Source: a virus. Taken from it: DNA of 64,000 nt. Position 1 is the stretch's first letter; every line of letters begins with the position of its first letter. Below, in pieces: positions 58,050 through 64,000 of this stretch. The notes beneath the pieces are model-generated. The model did not search any database, was not told the origin of the DNA, and saw nothing but the letters and a program-made list of their open reading frames with translations. The translations under genes were made by a program, and so were the position numbers. The stretch covers positions 1 through 64,000 of IMG/VR virus record IMGVR_UViG_3300015603_000051; one strand, written 5' to 3'.

Positions 58050-58586
58050 TTACTTCCAAGCAGCGAGCAGTTGGTCGAGCTTCGCTTCGATACGGTCGAG
58101 CTGCGAGTTACCGCCCCAATTAGGCAAGCTGGCAACCGTTACAACACCATCTTCTTCATCCAGCATCTGCCGCACTTTGCCCGTGATATAGCGCATAGCC
58201 AAGTCTTTGTCGAACATATAGCGAGTCTTGCCATTGCCTGCTGGACTCGATGTGTGCGGCACCCCTGCTGCGATCAGTTCGTCACGAATCTTGCCGTCTG
58301 CCGCTGGTACACCACGCTCGCGCAGTTCCACCACGACTGCGTATGTGGACATGGTTTCTGATTTCGGCTTCACCGGCACACTAGCGCTCACCATATGCTT
58401 GATGTAGTTGGCCACAGTCAGAGCATCATAGAAGCGATAGATGCGCTTGCCCATCGGTATTTCCAGCTCAGTTGCACCCATATCAAGCAGTGCTTTCGCT
58501 ATGATGTTAGACTCCGGTGCTGCTACGCCCGCTGCACGCAGTTGCTCGGATACTTGGAACAGTGATATTTGCTTAGTCGATTTCAT
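58050..58586 (-). CDS. Protein with two tandem HTH-like modules
   Basis: 178 residues. VSEQLRAAGVAAPESNIIAKALLDMGATELEIPMGKRIYRFYDALTVANYI is repeated in diverged form as VVVELRERGVPAADGKIRDELIAAGVPHTSSPAGNGKTRYMFDKDLAMRYI, an internal duplication of a winged-helix-like unit. The tail (PNWGGNSQLDRIEAKLDQLLAAWK) is a likely coiled coil. Located between paralogue 1 and the VWA gene. Confidence 0.72.
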   Translation of the reverse strand: MKSTKQISLFQVSEQLRAAGVAAPESNIIAKALLDMGATELEIPMGKRIYRFYDALTVANYIKHMVSASVPVKPKSETMSTYAVVVELRERGVPAADGKIRDELIAAGVPHTSSPAGNGKTRYMFDKDLAMRYITGKVRQMLDEEDGVVTVASLPNWGGNSQLDRIEAKLDQLLAAWK

Positions 58587-58627
58587 TTTGATTCTCCCAT
58601 AAGATTAAAAAGATTTACTACGAGGTA

Positions 58628-59860
58628 CTACACTTCCAAACGAATTGTCTTCCCTACTGTCGACACGATGTTCGATGTGATGCACCACAGCGTAGGCACA
58701 TTCCACTGGCCGAAGTCATTGCCTAAGTACCCATCTGTTACCTGAACCACAGCCACAACATCCTGCATACCATGGACGATCTTAGCCATGTCGAGTACGC
58801 AAGTGCCGCCACCGCCCGCAGGTTTAGTCGAAGTCAGGATGCTGTCATAGTCTCCCTGCTTGTACACTTCATGCGCTGCGACTCGCGTATCCCAATACAT
58901 CAGGTGCACTTCGGACGGGTTCATCGTCTTGCACAGGGCTACGAACTCACTCACGGCTGCCGTCAATTCTTTACTACCGATCGAGCCCGAGGTATCAATG
59001 CCGAACACAACCTTGCCAACGGACTCGCTGATCGTGCTGGGCAAATACAAATCCTCATGCAAGAACCTGCGGTTAGGCCGGCGCCATGTAGCTTCATCAT
59101 TACCCTGACAAGTCTCCGTTATAAAGTCGGACATTTGCTGCTTCCAGTCTACCTTCGGCTCAAGCACTTCACCCAAGCCACGGTGCACATTACCACCGAG
59201 CTTACCCGCCAAGTACGCACCTTGACGCAACGCGTCTTCGACTGCGGCTCTGATCTTACCCTCGACTTCGGCTTGCTCTTCCGGCGTACCCGCTGCGGTT
59301 CCTTCATCATGCAGATGCTCGTCCATGCCCGCTTCGCTACTACCACCCTTACCTTCCCCCTTACCACCCTTACCTTCCCCCTTACCACCCTTCTTGGCGC
59401 CCTTCATCAAGTCCTTGAATACCATCGGCACAGACCAGCCTTGGTACTTGCGATCAAGGCATCCCATCTGCTTGCCGTCCGGTGTCTTAGGCATGGTTGC
59501 GAAGTTGCCGTCAGAGTCGCCGTCCACGATCATGTTGTTGACTACATGGTCGATCGCTTGTGCATATGCTTCTGCGTTTACTTTGTGCAGGTTGCTGTAG
59601 TCGAACACATGAAGCAAGGCGAAGTGCGTAATCTCATGCAGCACAAGAAAGTTAAATTCTTTCTCGTTCAATGCATCCATGAACTTCCTGCCGTACTTGC
59701 GATTGCCCGCCCTGTCGATGCTCGCCGTGGGTGTTGTCTCACACACCTCTGACTTGCCCATGAAGATCAGACCGCTGTATGCACACCATGTGGGGTGTCG
59801 TAGCATCTGATAGTGTGTGCGCTCGAGCCTAGACTCGACGCTGTGTTTTCCTGTTGCCAT
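58628..59860 (-). CDS. VWA-domain protein with N-terminal zincin (DUF2201-like)
   Basis: 410 residues, TGGGAGATAAATC before ATG 59860. The N-terminal metallopeptidase-like domain has LVLHEITHFALLH (His75, Glu76, His79) and DHVVNNMIVDGD. A Gly/Lys-rich linker with a short tandem repeat (KGGKGEGKGGKGEGKGG, 157-173) follows. The C-terminal VWA domain has the MIDAS GIDTSGSIG (289-293) and later TDGYLGND. Plan as in DUF2201/CobT-like partners of MoxR ATPases. It should work with the ATPase at 60145-61236. Substrate unknown. Confidence 0.85.
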   Translation of the reverse strand: MATGKHSVESRLERTHYQMLRHPTWCAYSGLIFMGKSEVCETTPTASIDRAGNRKYGRKFMDALNEKEFNFLVLHEITHFALLHVFDYSNLHKVNAEAYAQAIDHVVNNMIVDGDSDGNFATMPKTPDGKQMGCLDRKYQGWSVPMVFKDLMKGAKKGGKGEGKGGKGEGKGGSSEAGMDEHLHDEGTAAGTPEEQAEVEGKIRAAVEDALRQGAYLAGKLGGNVHRGLGEVLEPKVDWKQQMSDFITETCQGNDEATWRRPNRRFLHEDLYLPSTISESVGKVVFGIDTSGSIGSKELTAAVSEFVALCKTMNPSEVHLMYWDTRVAAHEVYKQGDYDSILTSTKPAGGGGTCVLDMAKIVHGMQDVVAVVQVTDGYLGNDFGQWNVPTLWCITSNIVSTVGKTIRLEV

Positions 59861-59900
59861 GATTTATCTCCCAATAAAGTTATGCTGTTTGCCTACTATC

Positions 59901-60134
59901 CTACTGTTCATTTGTTGTGGCAGCCACAACATCTTCCGGTTCCCGTATTACCATCACCTTCTCGCCACCGTAGTATTTACGCTGGTAATCGTTGTACACT
60001 TTCATGTACTCCATCGGGTCGTCAAGGATATGCTTGGCGTACACCATCGCTATCATGAATTTCTTCTGCCAGTACAGCCCATACAATAGCCCTGCGACAG
60101 CTAGCGATAATGCCACCCACTCAAATGTCGTCAT
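59901..60134 (-). CDS. Small membrane protein between VWA and MoxR genes
   Basis: 77 residues. Transmembrane segment TFEWVALSLAVAGLLYGLYW, then AMVYAKHILDDPMEYMKVYNDYQRKYYGGEKVMVIREPEDVVAATTNEQ. The C-terminal VVAATT is palindrome copy 9. Could anchor the ATPase/VWA complex at the membrane; inference from position only. Confidence 0.7.
   Translation of the reverse strand: MTTFEWVALSLAVAGLLYGLYWQKKFMIAMVYAKHILDDPMEYMKVYNDYQRKYYGGEKVMVIREPEDVVAATTNEQ
59913..59931. repeat. 19-bp dispersed palindrome, copy 9
   Basis: TGTTGTGGCAGCCACAACA at the 3' end of the gene at 59901-60134, in the VVAATT frame, about 55 bases upstream of the VWA gene. Confidence 0.95.
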
Positions 60135-60144
60135 GCAGTTCTCC

Positions 60145-61236
60145 TTACCATATGTTTTTCAGTTTCGCCACGGCTTTTGCCATGCTCGGATGCTGCGCTG
60201 CCCATACCGATGTGCTTGGCGTGGACAAAATACGATTGATAAAGATGCCATGCATTTCAGCATTGAACCGATCGACATACTCCATCACCGCTTTCAAGTC
60301 GCCCTTCGTTACCTTTACCAGCAGCGAGAATACCAACAACAGGCGCGCGGGTGGCGAGTCAGGGATAGGGCACTTCGCAGGGTTGGCAAGAATCGCTTTG
60401 TAGTCAGGCAAGCTCTCTTCCAGATTTACAAAAGTCATCATGCTGTTTGCCGTGTTCACCCCGACCGTACCCGACAGTGCTGCGTGCAGCGTAGCCGATG
60501 TGAGTTTCTGCTTGTTCTCCAGTACCGCATTGCACTTGAACAGTGAGCGTGGGGTACAGACCGACCGTTGCACCTTCTTCGGGTTGTAGATGTACGGGTT
60601 CGCACCATCGGGGTCGTCGCGATACGACTGGAATATCTGCGGGAACTCTTCTGCAAATGCCAGCAGGGTTGCGTTCGCACCGTTCTCCATGCCCCACGCT
60701 TGCCATTCCTCGCTGCTCGGGCTGCGCAGTTCGACTTCCGTGATGCGGTTGCGTACATGAGCTTGCATATCATCACCCAGCCCTTCTTCCTGCAAGTTGG
60801 AAGAACAGAACACGATCGAGTCAGGGTGCAGCACCGTACTACCCAAGCGACGCTCAAGCATCAGCGGCAGCAGCATATTCTTCACATCACGCGTGCCTTT
60901 CAAATACTCGTCCAGCATGATGCAAACAGGTACGCCAAGGTGCAGCTTGAAATGCTCGTTCGGATAGAAGCCGGTGCAGCGCTCGTCCTTGTTAATCACA
61001 GGCATCATGGTGTCACCGAACGAAAGGTTCGCGCAGTCGATGTATGCACCGACCATGTTTGGCACAGTCTTACGCATCTTATCCAGCACCATCTTCTGCA
61101 GCGAGGACTTGCCGATGCCAGTTGGTCCGCGTACCAACACCGTGTTGCTATGTCCAGTGGCGCAGATCAGGTCAGTGACTTCGGAATGGTTAAGGGTAGC
61201 TACACCTGCGACTGCGTTTGTTTTTATCGTTGCCAT
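60145..61236 (-). CDS. MoxR-type AAA+ ATPase
   Basis: 363 residues from ATG 61236 (TGGGAGATTCAAA upstream). Walker A RGPTGIGKSS (36-45), Walker B CIMLDEYLKG (Asp109, Glu110), sensor 1 IVFCSSNLQ, arginine finger region MQAHVRNRITEVEL, then a C-terminal helical lid. MoxR/CobS/RavA-type ATPases act with VWA proteins as metal-inserting or remodelling chaperones. The VWA partner is encoded 41 bases beyond the intervening small gene. It has its own consensus promoter and palindrome-bearing leader. Confidence 0.88.
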   Translation of the reverse strand: MATIKTNAVAGVATLNHSEVTDLICATGHSNTVLVRGPTGIGKSSLQKMVLDKMRKTVPNMVGAYIDCANLSFGDTMMPVINKDERCTGFYPNEHFKLHLGVPVCIMLDEYLKGTRDVKNMLLPLMLERRLGSTVLHPDSIVFCSSNLQEEGLGDDMQAHVRNRITEVELRSPSSEEWQAWGMENGANATLLAFAEEFPQIFQSYRDDPDGANPYIYNPKKVQRSVCTPRSLFKCNAVLENKQKLTSATLHAALSGTVGVNTANSMMTFVNLEESLPDYKAILANPAKCPIPDSPPARLLLVFSLLVKVTKGDLKAVMEYVDRFNAEMHGIFINRILSTPSTSVWAAQHPSMAKAVAKLKNIW

Positions 61237-61254
61237 TTTGAATCTCCCATAATT

Positions 61255-61273
61255 TGTTGTGGCTGCCACAACA
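61255..61273. repeat. 19-bp dispersed palindrome, copy 10
   Basis: TGTTGTGGCTGCCACAACA in the 5' leader of the MoxR gene, 19 bases upstream of its ATG and about 50-70 bases downstream of the expected start of transcription. Preceded by a small GC hairpin (CCCGC-CGGAT-GCGGG). Confidence 0.95.
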
Positions 61274-61330
61274 TTTACTACGCCCCGCATCCGGCGGGTT
61301 CGGTCATACAAACATTTCCTACTAGATAAC

Positions 61331-61359
61331 ATTATAGCATTGTATCTATCCTATGTCAA
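61331..61359 (-). promoter_or_regulatory. Consensus extended -10 promoter for the MoxR/VWA unit
   Basis: Minus strand TTGACA (61359-61354), 17-base spacer, TATAAT (61336-61331) preceded by TGC. This is the full sigma70 consensus with extended -10, the strongest promoter in the window. Leader of about 88 bases to ATG 61236. Confidence 0.93.
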
Positions 61360-61403
61360 GCGATTCTGGACGTGATACAACTTATTTCAGTGTGTTTTCT
61401 GAT

Positions 61404-61667
61404 TTATTTTGCTGCTACTTCACGGTCGTATCTCTCGCCCATCATCTGCATGGCGAGGTACTGTGCTTCGCATATCACTCGCATGGTTATGTCTGGCTGG
61501 TTTGTTATGCAGATCATATCCGTATACTTCCCATCGAGGTTATTCGCGCTTACCTTCTGCGTGTTAGACATGGCACGCATAAACATAACCCCTGCTTCGA
61601 ACGGCATCACATAGCTCTCATATCCAACCTTGATTATGGCGTACCCTTCATTTGGTTTGGTTTTCAT
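61404..61667 (-). CDS. Small hypothetical protein
   Basis: 87 residues, ATGA overlap with paralogue 2. MKTKPNEGYAIIKVGYESYVMPFEAGVMFMRAMSNTQKV...ITNQPDITMRVICEAQYLAMQMMG: strand, helix, strand, helix. No family recognised. The MoxR promoter lies after its stop. Confidence 0.68.
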   Translation of the reverse strand: MKTKPNEGYAIIKVGYESYVMPFEAGVMFMRAMSNTQKVSANNLDGKYTDMICITNQPDITMRVICEAQYLAMQMMGERYDREVAAK

Positions 61668-62644
61668 TTTTTCTTTCCTTTCTTTTTAGGTACAGGTAAC
61701 ACGAACGGCATGGCGAACGACCTGCCTTGTGGCGCAGAGCCGATCGGCTGCGGGGTTATATCGTACACATCCATGCTCTCGTACATAATCTGATGAAGCT
61801 TGCTTCTCGCTTTCTTAAAGTCGAGATAGGCTGCCCGTATCAACTTCGGCGGGTCGAACTCGTATGTACCTGCCCTCGTTCCGTTGTTCCAAGTATACCG
61901 CCCACGATGCAGTTCCTCTGCCTGAAATGCGGCGATCACACAGCTGCCGACGATATGCAGGATGTTGTCCTCGTTGCCCTCGAGCGCGTCCTGTATGAAC
62001 ACCTTGCGCGCTGCCGCGCTACTCTGGTAGCCGAAGTCCACCTGCTTCTTTTGATAAATATCGTATGCTTCTCGCGGGTTCGCTGCCCCGCAGATGTTCT
62101 CCAGTATGGTCACGATGTGCTTGTACTTGGTGCGTGCTGCCTTGCTGCGCTCCTTGTTGATAGTCGACTTGAACTCCTGCTGCGGCGTGAGGGGATGCCC
62201 TGTTGCACTGATCGTCAGCCCCCGCTTACCCACGCGGTAATACTTCTTGTCCTTGACCAGATATGCTGCATCCCGCACCTTCTCGAAGTAGTACGGTGTG
62301 AACCGTGTCATGAGCGATGTGATGTAGTTGCTCGCCCACCCTGCCGCTGTCGGGTCGTTGTAGTGCTTGGTGCCGCCCACCCGTATGCGTCCGTCCGGCA
62401 GGTAGCTCACGATAGCGTTCTTCCAGTTCCTGATCGTGTAAATTGAGCCGAACTTGGTGTCGCGCTTGGTCATGTGGACGCTGCCCCGATAGCCTTGGCT
62501 TGTGTACTCCATCGGTATGCGCCCTCGACGCTCGCTCGTTGCGTCTCGCGTTTTTACCCTCGGTTCAGTGGCATAGTGCTTCGCCGCCTGTGCATATGAC
62601 TCGATTGGGTAAAAGTTGTACATATTTGTCGATCCCCAGCCCAT
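61664..62644 (-). CDS. Unnamed family, paralogue 2 of the MoxR/VWA module
   Basis: 326 residues, TTAGGGAGATAATC upstream. YPIESYAQAAKHYATEPR, KFGSIYTIRNWKNAIVSYLPDGRIRVGGTKHYN, AGWASNYITSLMTRFTPYYFEK, KYYRVGKRGLTISATGHPL, FKSTINKERSKAARTKYKHIV; each block has a counterpart in the gene at 57214-57975. A Lys-rich tail (PKKKGKKK) ends it. It is longer than paralogue 1 by a C-terminal helical part. Function unknown. Confidence 0.7.
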   Translation of the reverse strand: MGWGSTNMYNFYPIESYAQAAKHYATEPRVKTRDATSERRGRIPMEYTSQGYRGSVHMTKRDTKFGSIYTIRNWKNAIVSYLPDGRIRVGGTKHYNDPTAAGWASNYITSLMTRFTPYYFEKVRDAAYLVKDKKYYRVGKRGLTISATGHPLTPQQEFKSTINKERSKAARTKYKHIVTILENICGAANPREAYDIYQKKQVDFGYQSSAAARKVFIQDALEGNEDNILHIVGSCVIAAFQAEELHRGRYTWNNGTRAGTYEFDPPKLIRAAYLDFKKARSKLHQIMYESMDVYDITPQPIGSAPQGRSFAMPFVLPVPKKKGKKK

Positions 62645-62696
62645 GATTATCTCCCTAAGAATTGTTTAAAGTTTAAATGTTGTGAACGCTACGCTA

Positions 62697-62852
62697 TTAG
62701 TCGTTTCCCTCTGGGTCTTTCATGCTGCATATGATTACCCCTACAACAACCCACACTGCTGCTAGCCACCATAAATTGTGACTAACACCACGTCCTCCCA
62801 ACACGATTACTATGCTTACCAGCAACGCTATCACTACTATAAATGTGCTCAT
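62697..62852 (-). CDS. 51-residue two-segment membrane protein
   Basis: From ATG 62852, AGGAGGGTTT upstream. Two hydrophobic segments (STFIVVIALLVSIVIVLGG and NLWWLAAVWVVVGVIICSM) with a short Gly-rich loop and an acidic end. Palindrome variant copy 11 is 18 bases upstream of its start. Possibly a small effector acting on the host membrane. Confidence 0.65.
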   Translation of the reverse strand: MSTFIVVIALLVSIVIVLGGRGVSHNLWWLAAVWVVVGVIICSMKDPEGND

Positions 62853-62869
62853 AAACCCTCCTGTGTTTT

Positions 62870-62887
62870 TGTTGTGGCGCCACAACA
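62870..62887. repeat. 18-bp palindrome variant lacking the central base (copy 11)
   Basis: TGTTGTGGCGCCACAACA, perfectly symmetric, identical to the consensus arms but without the central A/T. It lies between two small membrane-protein genes. Confidence 0.93.
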
Positions 62888-62980
62888 TTATTCATCTGGT
62901 CCTTTGTTTTCCCACCGGTAGCAGATGATTACTACTACCACGCACGCTACGATTAAAAGCCATAGGCTAAAGTTGCTCAT
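62888..62980 (-). CDS. 30-residue single-pass membrane peptide
   Basis: MSNFSLWLLIVACVVVVIIC then YRWENKGPDE, ATG 62980 with AAGGAG upstream and inside the end of the preceding gene. One transmembrane helix and a short charged tail. Its stop touches the palindrome at 62870-62887. Confidence 0.6.
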   Translation of the reverse strand: MSNFSLWLLIVACVVVVIICYRWENKGPDE

Positions 62981-63284
62981 TTCGTTCTCCTTGTATTGAC
63001 TGCTCAAGTTCATACCGCTCGCGTAGCTGTTCTAGCCCACGGTCAATGTTCCAATTCCATTCTCCCTCACAAGGTACTACGCAAAACTCACAAGCTAGCG
63101 TAATCACAGGGTCTATGTCTCCCGTCTTGAGTGCCAGCTTAACTACTTCCAGAGTTTCCTTATTATCAGGGTATGAACCATTAAGAGTTGATGGGTGCTC
63201 ACTCGCCCGTACTACTGATGCCAGTACCTCAAGCGGTGGGCGTATGCGCTTCCATAGCGTAGTTGCTCGAATAGCCATAGTCAC
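62967..63284 (-). CDS. Hypothetical protein
   Basis: 105 residues from GTG 63284, a four-base overlap with the upstream stop; ATG 63278 is an alternative. LWKRIRPPLEVLASVVRASEHPSTLNGSYPDNKETLEVVKLALKTGDIDPVI, then EFCVVPCEGEWNW. No family recognised. Confidence 0.65.
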   Translation of the reverse strand: MTMAIRATTLWKRIRPPLEVLASVVRASEHPSTLNGSYPDNKETLEVVKLALKTGDIDPVITLACEFCVVPCEGEWNWNIDRGLEQLRERYELEQSIQGERNEQL

Positions 63285-63415
63285 TCACCATACCTTTCTT
63301 TAGCAGCAACCTGTTCACGCACCGCATCCAGCTCGGCTTGCCTGACAAACGAGGGCGTGTGTATTGCTGCCATGTACAGCCAGATGGTGTACAAGTGTTT
63401 CTCGAAGTTGACCAT
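63281..63415 (-). CDS. 44-residue hypothetical protein
   Basis: MVNFEKHLYTIWLYMAAIHT then PSFVRQAELDAVREQVAAKERYGE, ATG 63415 with AAGGGGGAATTGAT upstream, one base after the previous stop. Helical. Unknown. Confidence 0.65.
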   Translation of the reverse strand: MVNFEKHLYTIWLYMAAIHTPSFVRQAELDAVREQVAAKERYGE

Positions 63416-63416
63416 A

Positions 63417-63701
63417 TCAATTCCCCCTTTTCACATCCGCATCGTAGATATACTCGGCGTTCTTGCGGCTCCAGTAACCAATCTTATCGACCCCATCTTT
63501 CGCATCTGTGCACTCTAGCGCCCAATCTAGATACACTTTCACAAGGGCATCTATCTCTTTTGTTTTGTGATAGGTATCCCAAGCGTCCTTTCGCTCTGCC
63601 AGATCACACTTATCAGTTCTTCTATCAGGGTGTGCTGATGGGTCTACGACTTCAATCAGCAAGTCGATCGCATCAAACACCCGATGCTTAATGTCGTCCA
63701 T
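63417..63701 (-). CDS. Hypothetical protein
   Basis: 94 residues. MDDIKHRVFDAIDLLIEVVD, SAHPDRRTDKCDLAERKDAWDTYHKTKEIDALVKVYLDWALE: helical and charged. No family recognised. Confidence 0.68.
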   Translation of the reverse strand: MDDIKHRVFDAIDLLIEVVDPSAHPDRRTDKCDLAERKDAWDTYHKTKEIDALVKVYLDWALECTDAKDGVDKIGYWSRKNAEYIYDADVKRGN

Positions 63702-63704
63702 ATC

Positions 63705-63893
63705 TCACCCCGCCCGAAATGAACTATATGGCAGCAGCATACCTTCGTCGTCGCCACCCCGCACTAGGTCACGCAGTATTGCCCGCGTGCTTACCCGCAC
63801 TTTGCGTGTTGCCTGTCTGCGTAAGTGCTTGCCGATCGCACTCGGTACAGATTTACACATATCACACCCACATGATTTAGGTCTGCATTTCAT
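63705..63893 (-). CDS. Small Cys-rich, basic protein
   Basis: 62 residues from ATG 63893. MKCRPKSCGCDMCKSVPSAIGKHLRRQATRKVRVSTRAILRDL: four Cys (zinc site likely) and a basic helix; overlaps the upstream stop by ATGA. Probably nucleic-acid binding. Confidence 0.65.
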   Translation of the reverse strand: MKCRPKSCGCDMCKSVPSAIGKHLRRQATRKVRVSTRAILRDLVRGGDDEGMLLPYSSFRAG

Positions 63894-64000
63894 ACATCCT
63901 CCAATGTAAAAGGCTCGGTGAGCCACTGTGAAAGTACATCGTTAATCTTTTCTTCGTAGTGCACTGCATCATCTTTCGTTGGCCCTTGGTGCATCTGAAA
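63890..64000 (-). CDS. Hypothetical protein, 5' end beyond the window
   Basis: The last 36 codons of an open frame entering from the right edge: QMHQGPTKDDAVHYEEKIN then DVLSQWLTEPFTLEDV, stop TGA 63892-63890 overlapping the next ATG. A possible internal start exists at 63994. No domain visible. Confidence 0.55.
   Translation of the reverse strand, partial: FQMHQGPTKDDAVHYEEKINDVLSQWLTEPFTLEDV

Noticed and set aside
1-64000. Closing 64000 to 1 as a circular genome
   Set aside because: Gene directions fit, but I found no overlap or terminal repeat between the two ends, and both ends cut open frames; it stays a hypothesis.
1-64000. CRISPR arrays, tRNA or rRNA genes, insertion sequences
   Set aside because: None recognised by eye; the dispersed palindromes lack spacer regularity and flanking cas genes, and the Cas4-like nuclease belongs to the replication block.

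Overview
The window reads as most of the genome of a tailed double-stranded DNA phage with a short, podovirus-type tail infecting a Gram-negative host. Evidence: a complete head/packaging/short-tail block (terminase pair, portal, scaffold, capsid, P22 gp4-like adaptor, P22 gp10-like nozzle, fibres, ejection proteins) with no tape-measure protein; a Gram-negative lysis cassette (GH19 endolysin, holin-like protein, Rz with a nested Rz1 lipoprotein); and a phage replication set (AEP primase-helicase, family A DNA polymerase, SNF2-type helicase, SSB-like protein, Cas4-like and VRR-NUC nucleases). I see no integrase, tRNA, CRISPR or phage RNA polymerase. The genes carry ordinary sigma70-type promoters, so host polymerase is probably used. 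The host genus cannot be told from the sequence.

Layout. 1-3040: leftward genes, namely three CxCxCG/SCGC zinc-ribbon proteins (the last runs off the left edge), a gene-free stretch of about 0.9 kb, and an Ala/Lys-rich protein. 3041-3436: divergent control region with a leftward and a rightward sigma70 promoter, a C-rich GC block and a palindrome. 3437-36847: rightward late genes in the order packaging, capsid, connector, fibres, lysis, nozzle, ejection proteins, ending in a 1995-residue ejection/polyvalent protein with a zincin motif. 36844-36880: terminator serving the converging leftward operon. 36915-64000: a long leftward early/middle block: replication genes (37-48.9 kb), then some 45 small overlapping genes. 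Among these is a MoxR AAA+ ATPase / VWA-metallopeptidase module (54.4-62.6 kb) with a DUF3150-like protein and two paralogues of an unnamed family. The last gene is cut by the right edge. Leftward genes at both ends fit a circularly permuted genome of slightly more than 64 kb, but that join is not visible here.

Most unusual features. (1) The terminase large subunit carries a class 1 intein. Its splicing domains are in frame, but an endonuclease VII-type HNH gene sits inside it in the -1 frame with its own ribosome site. (2) A 19-bp perfect palindrome TGTTGTGGC(A/T)GCCACAACA, with two variants that are still perfectly symmetric, occurs eleven times and only in the leftward regions 0.7-3.2 kb and 53-63 kb. 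When inside genes it is always read in the same frame (VVAATT). (3) A PD-(D/E)XK nuclease is interrupted directly after its catalytic Lys by an intein with the class 3 W-C-T signature and a LAGLIDADG domain. (4) A phage MoxR/VWA module is driven by a consensus extended -10 promoter with a palindrome in its leader. (5) A 42-residue ribbon-helix-helix protein appears to have a leaderless mRNA.
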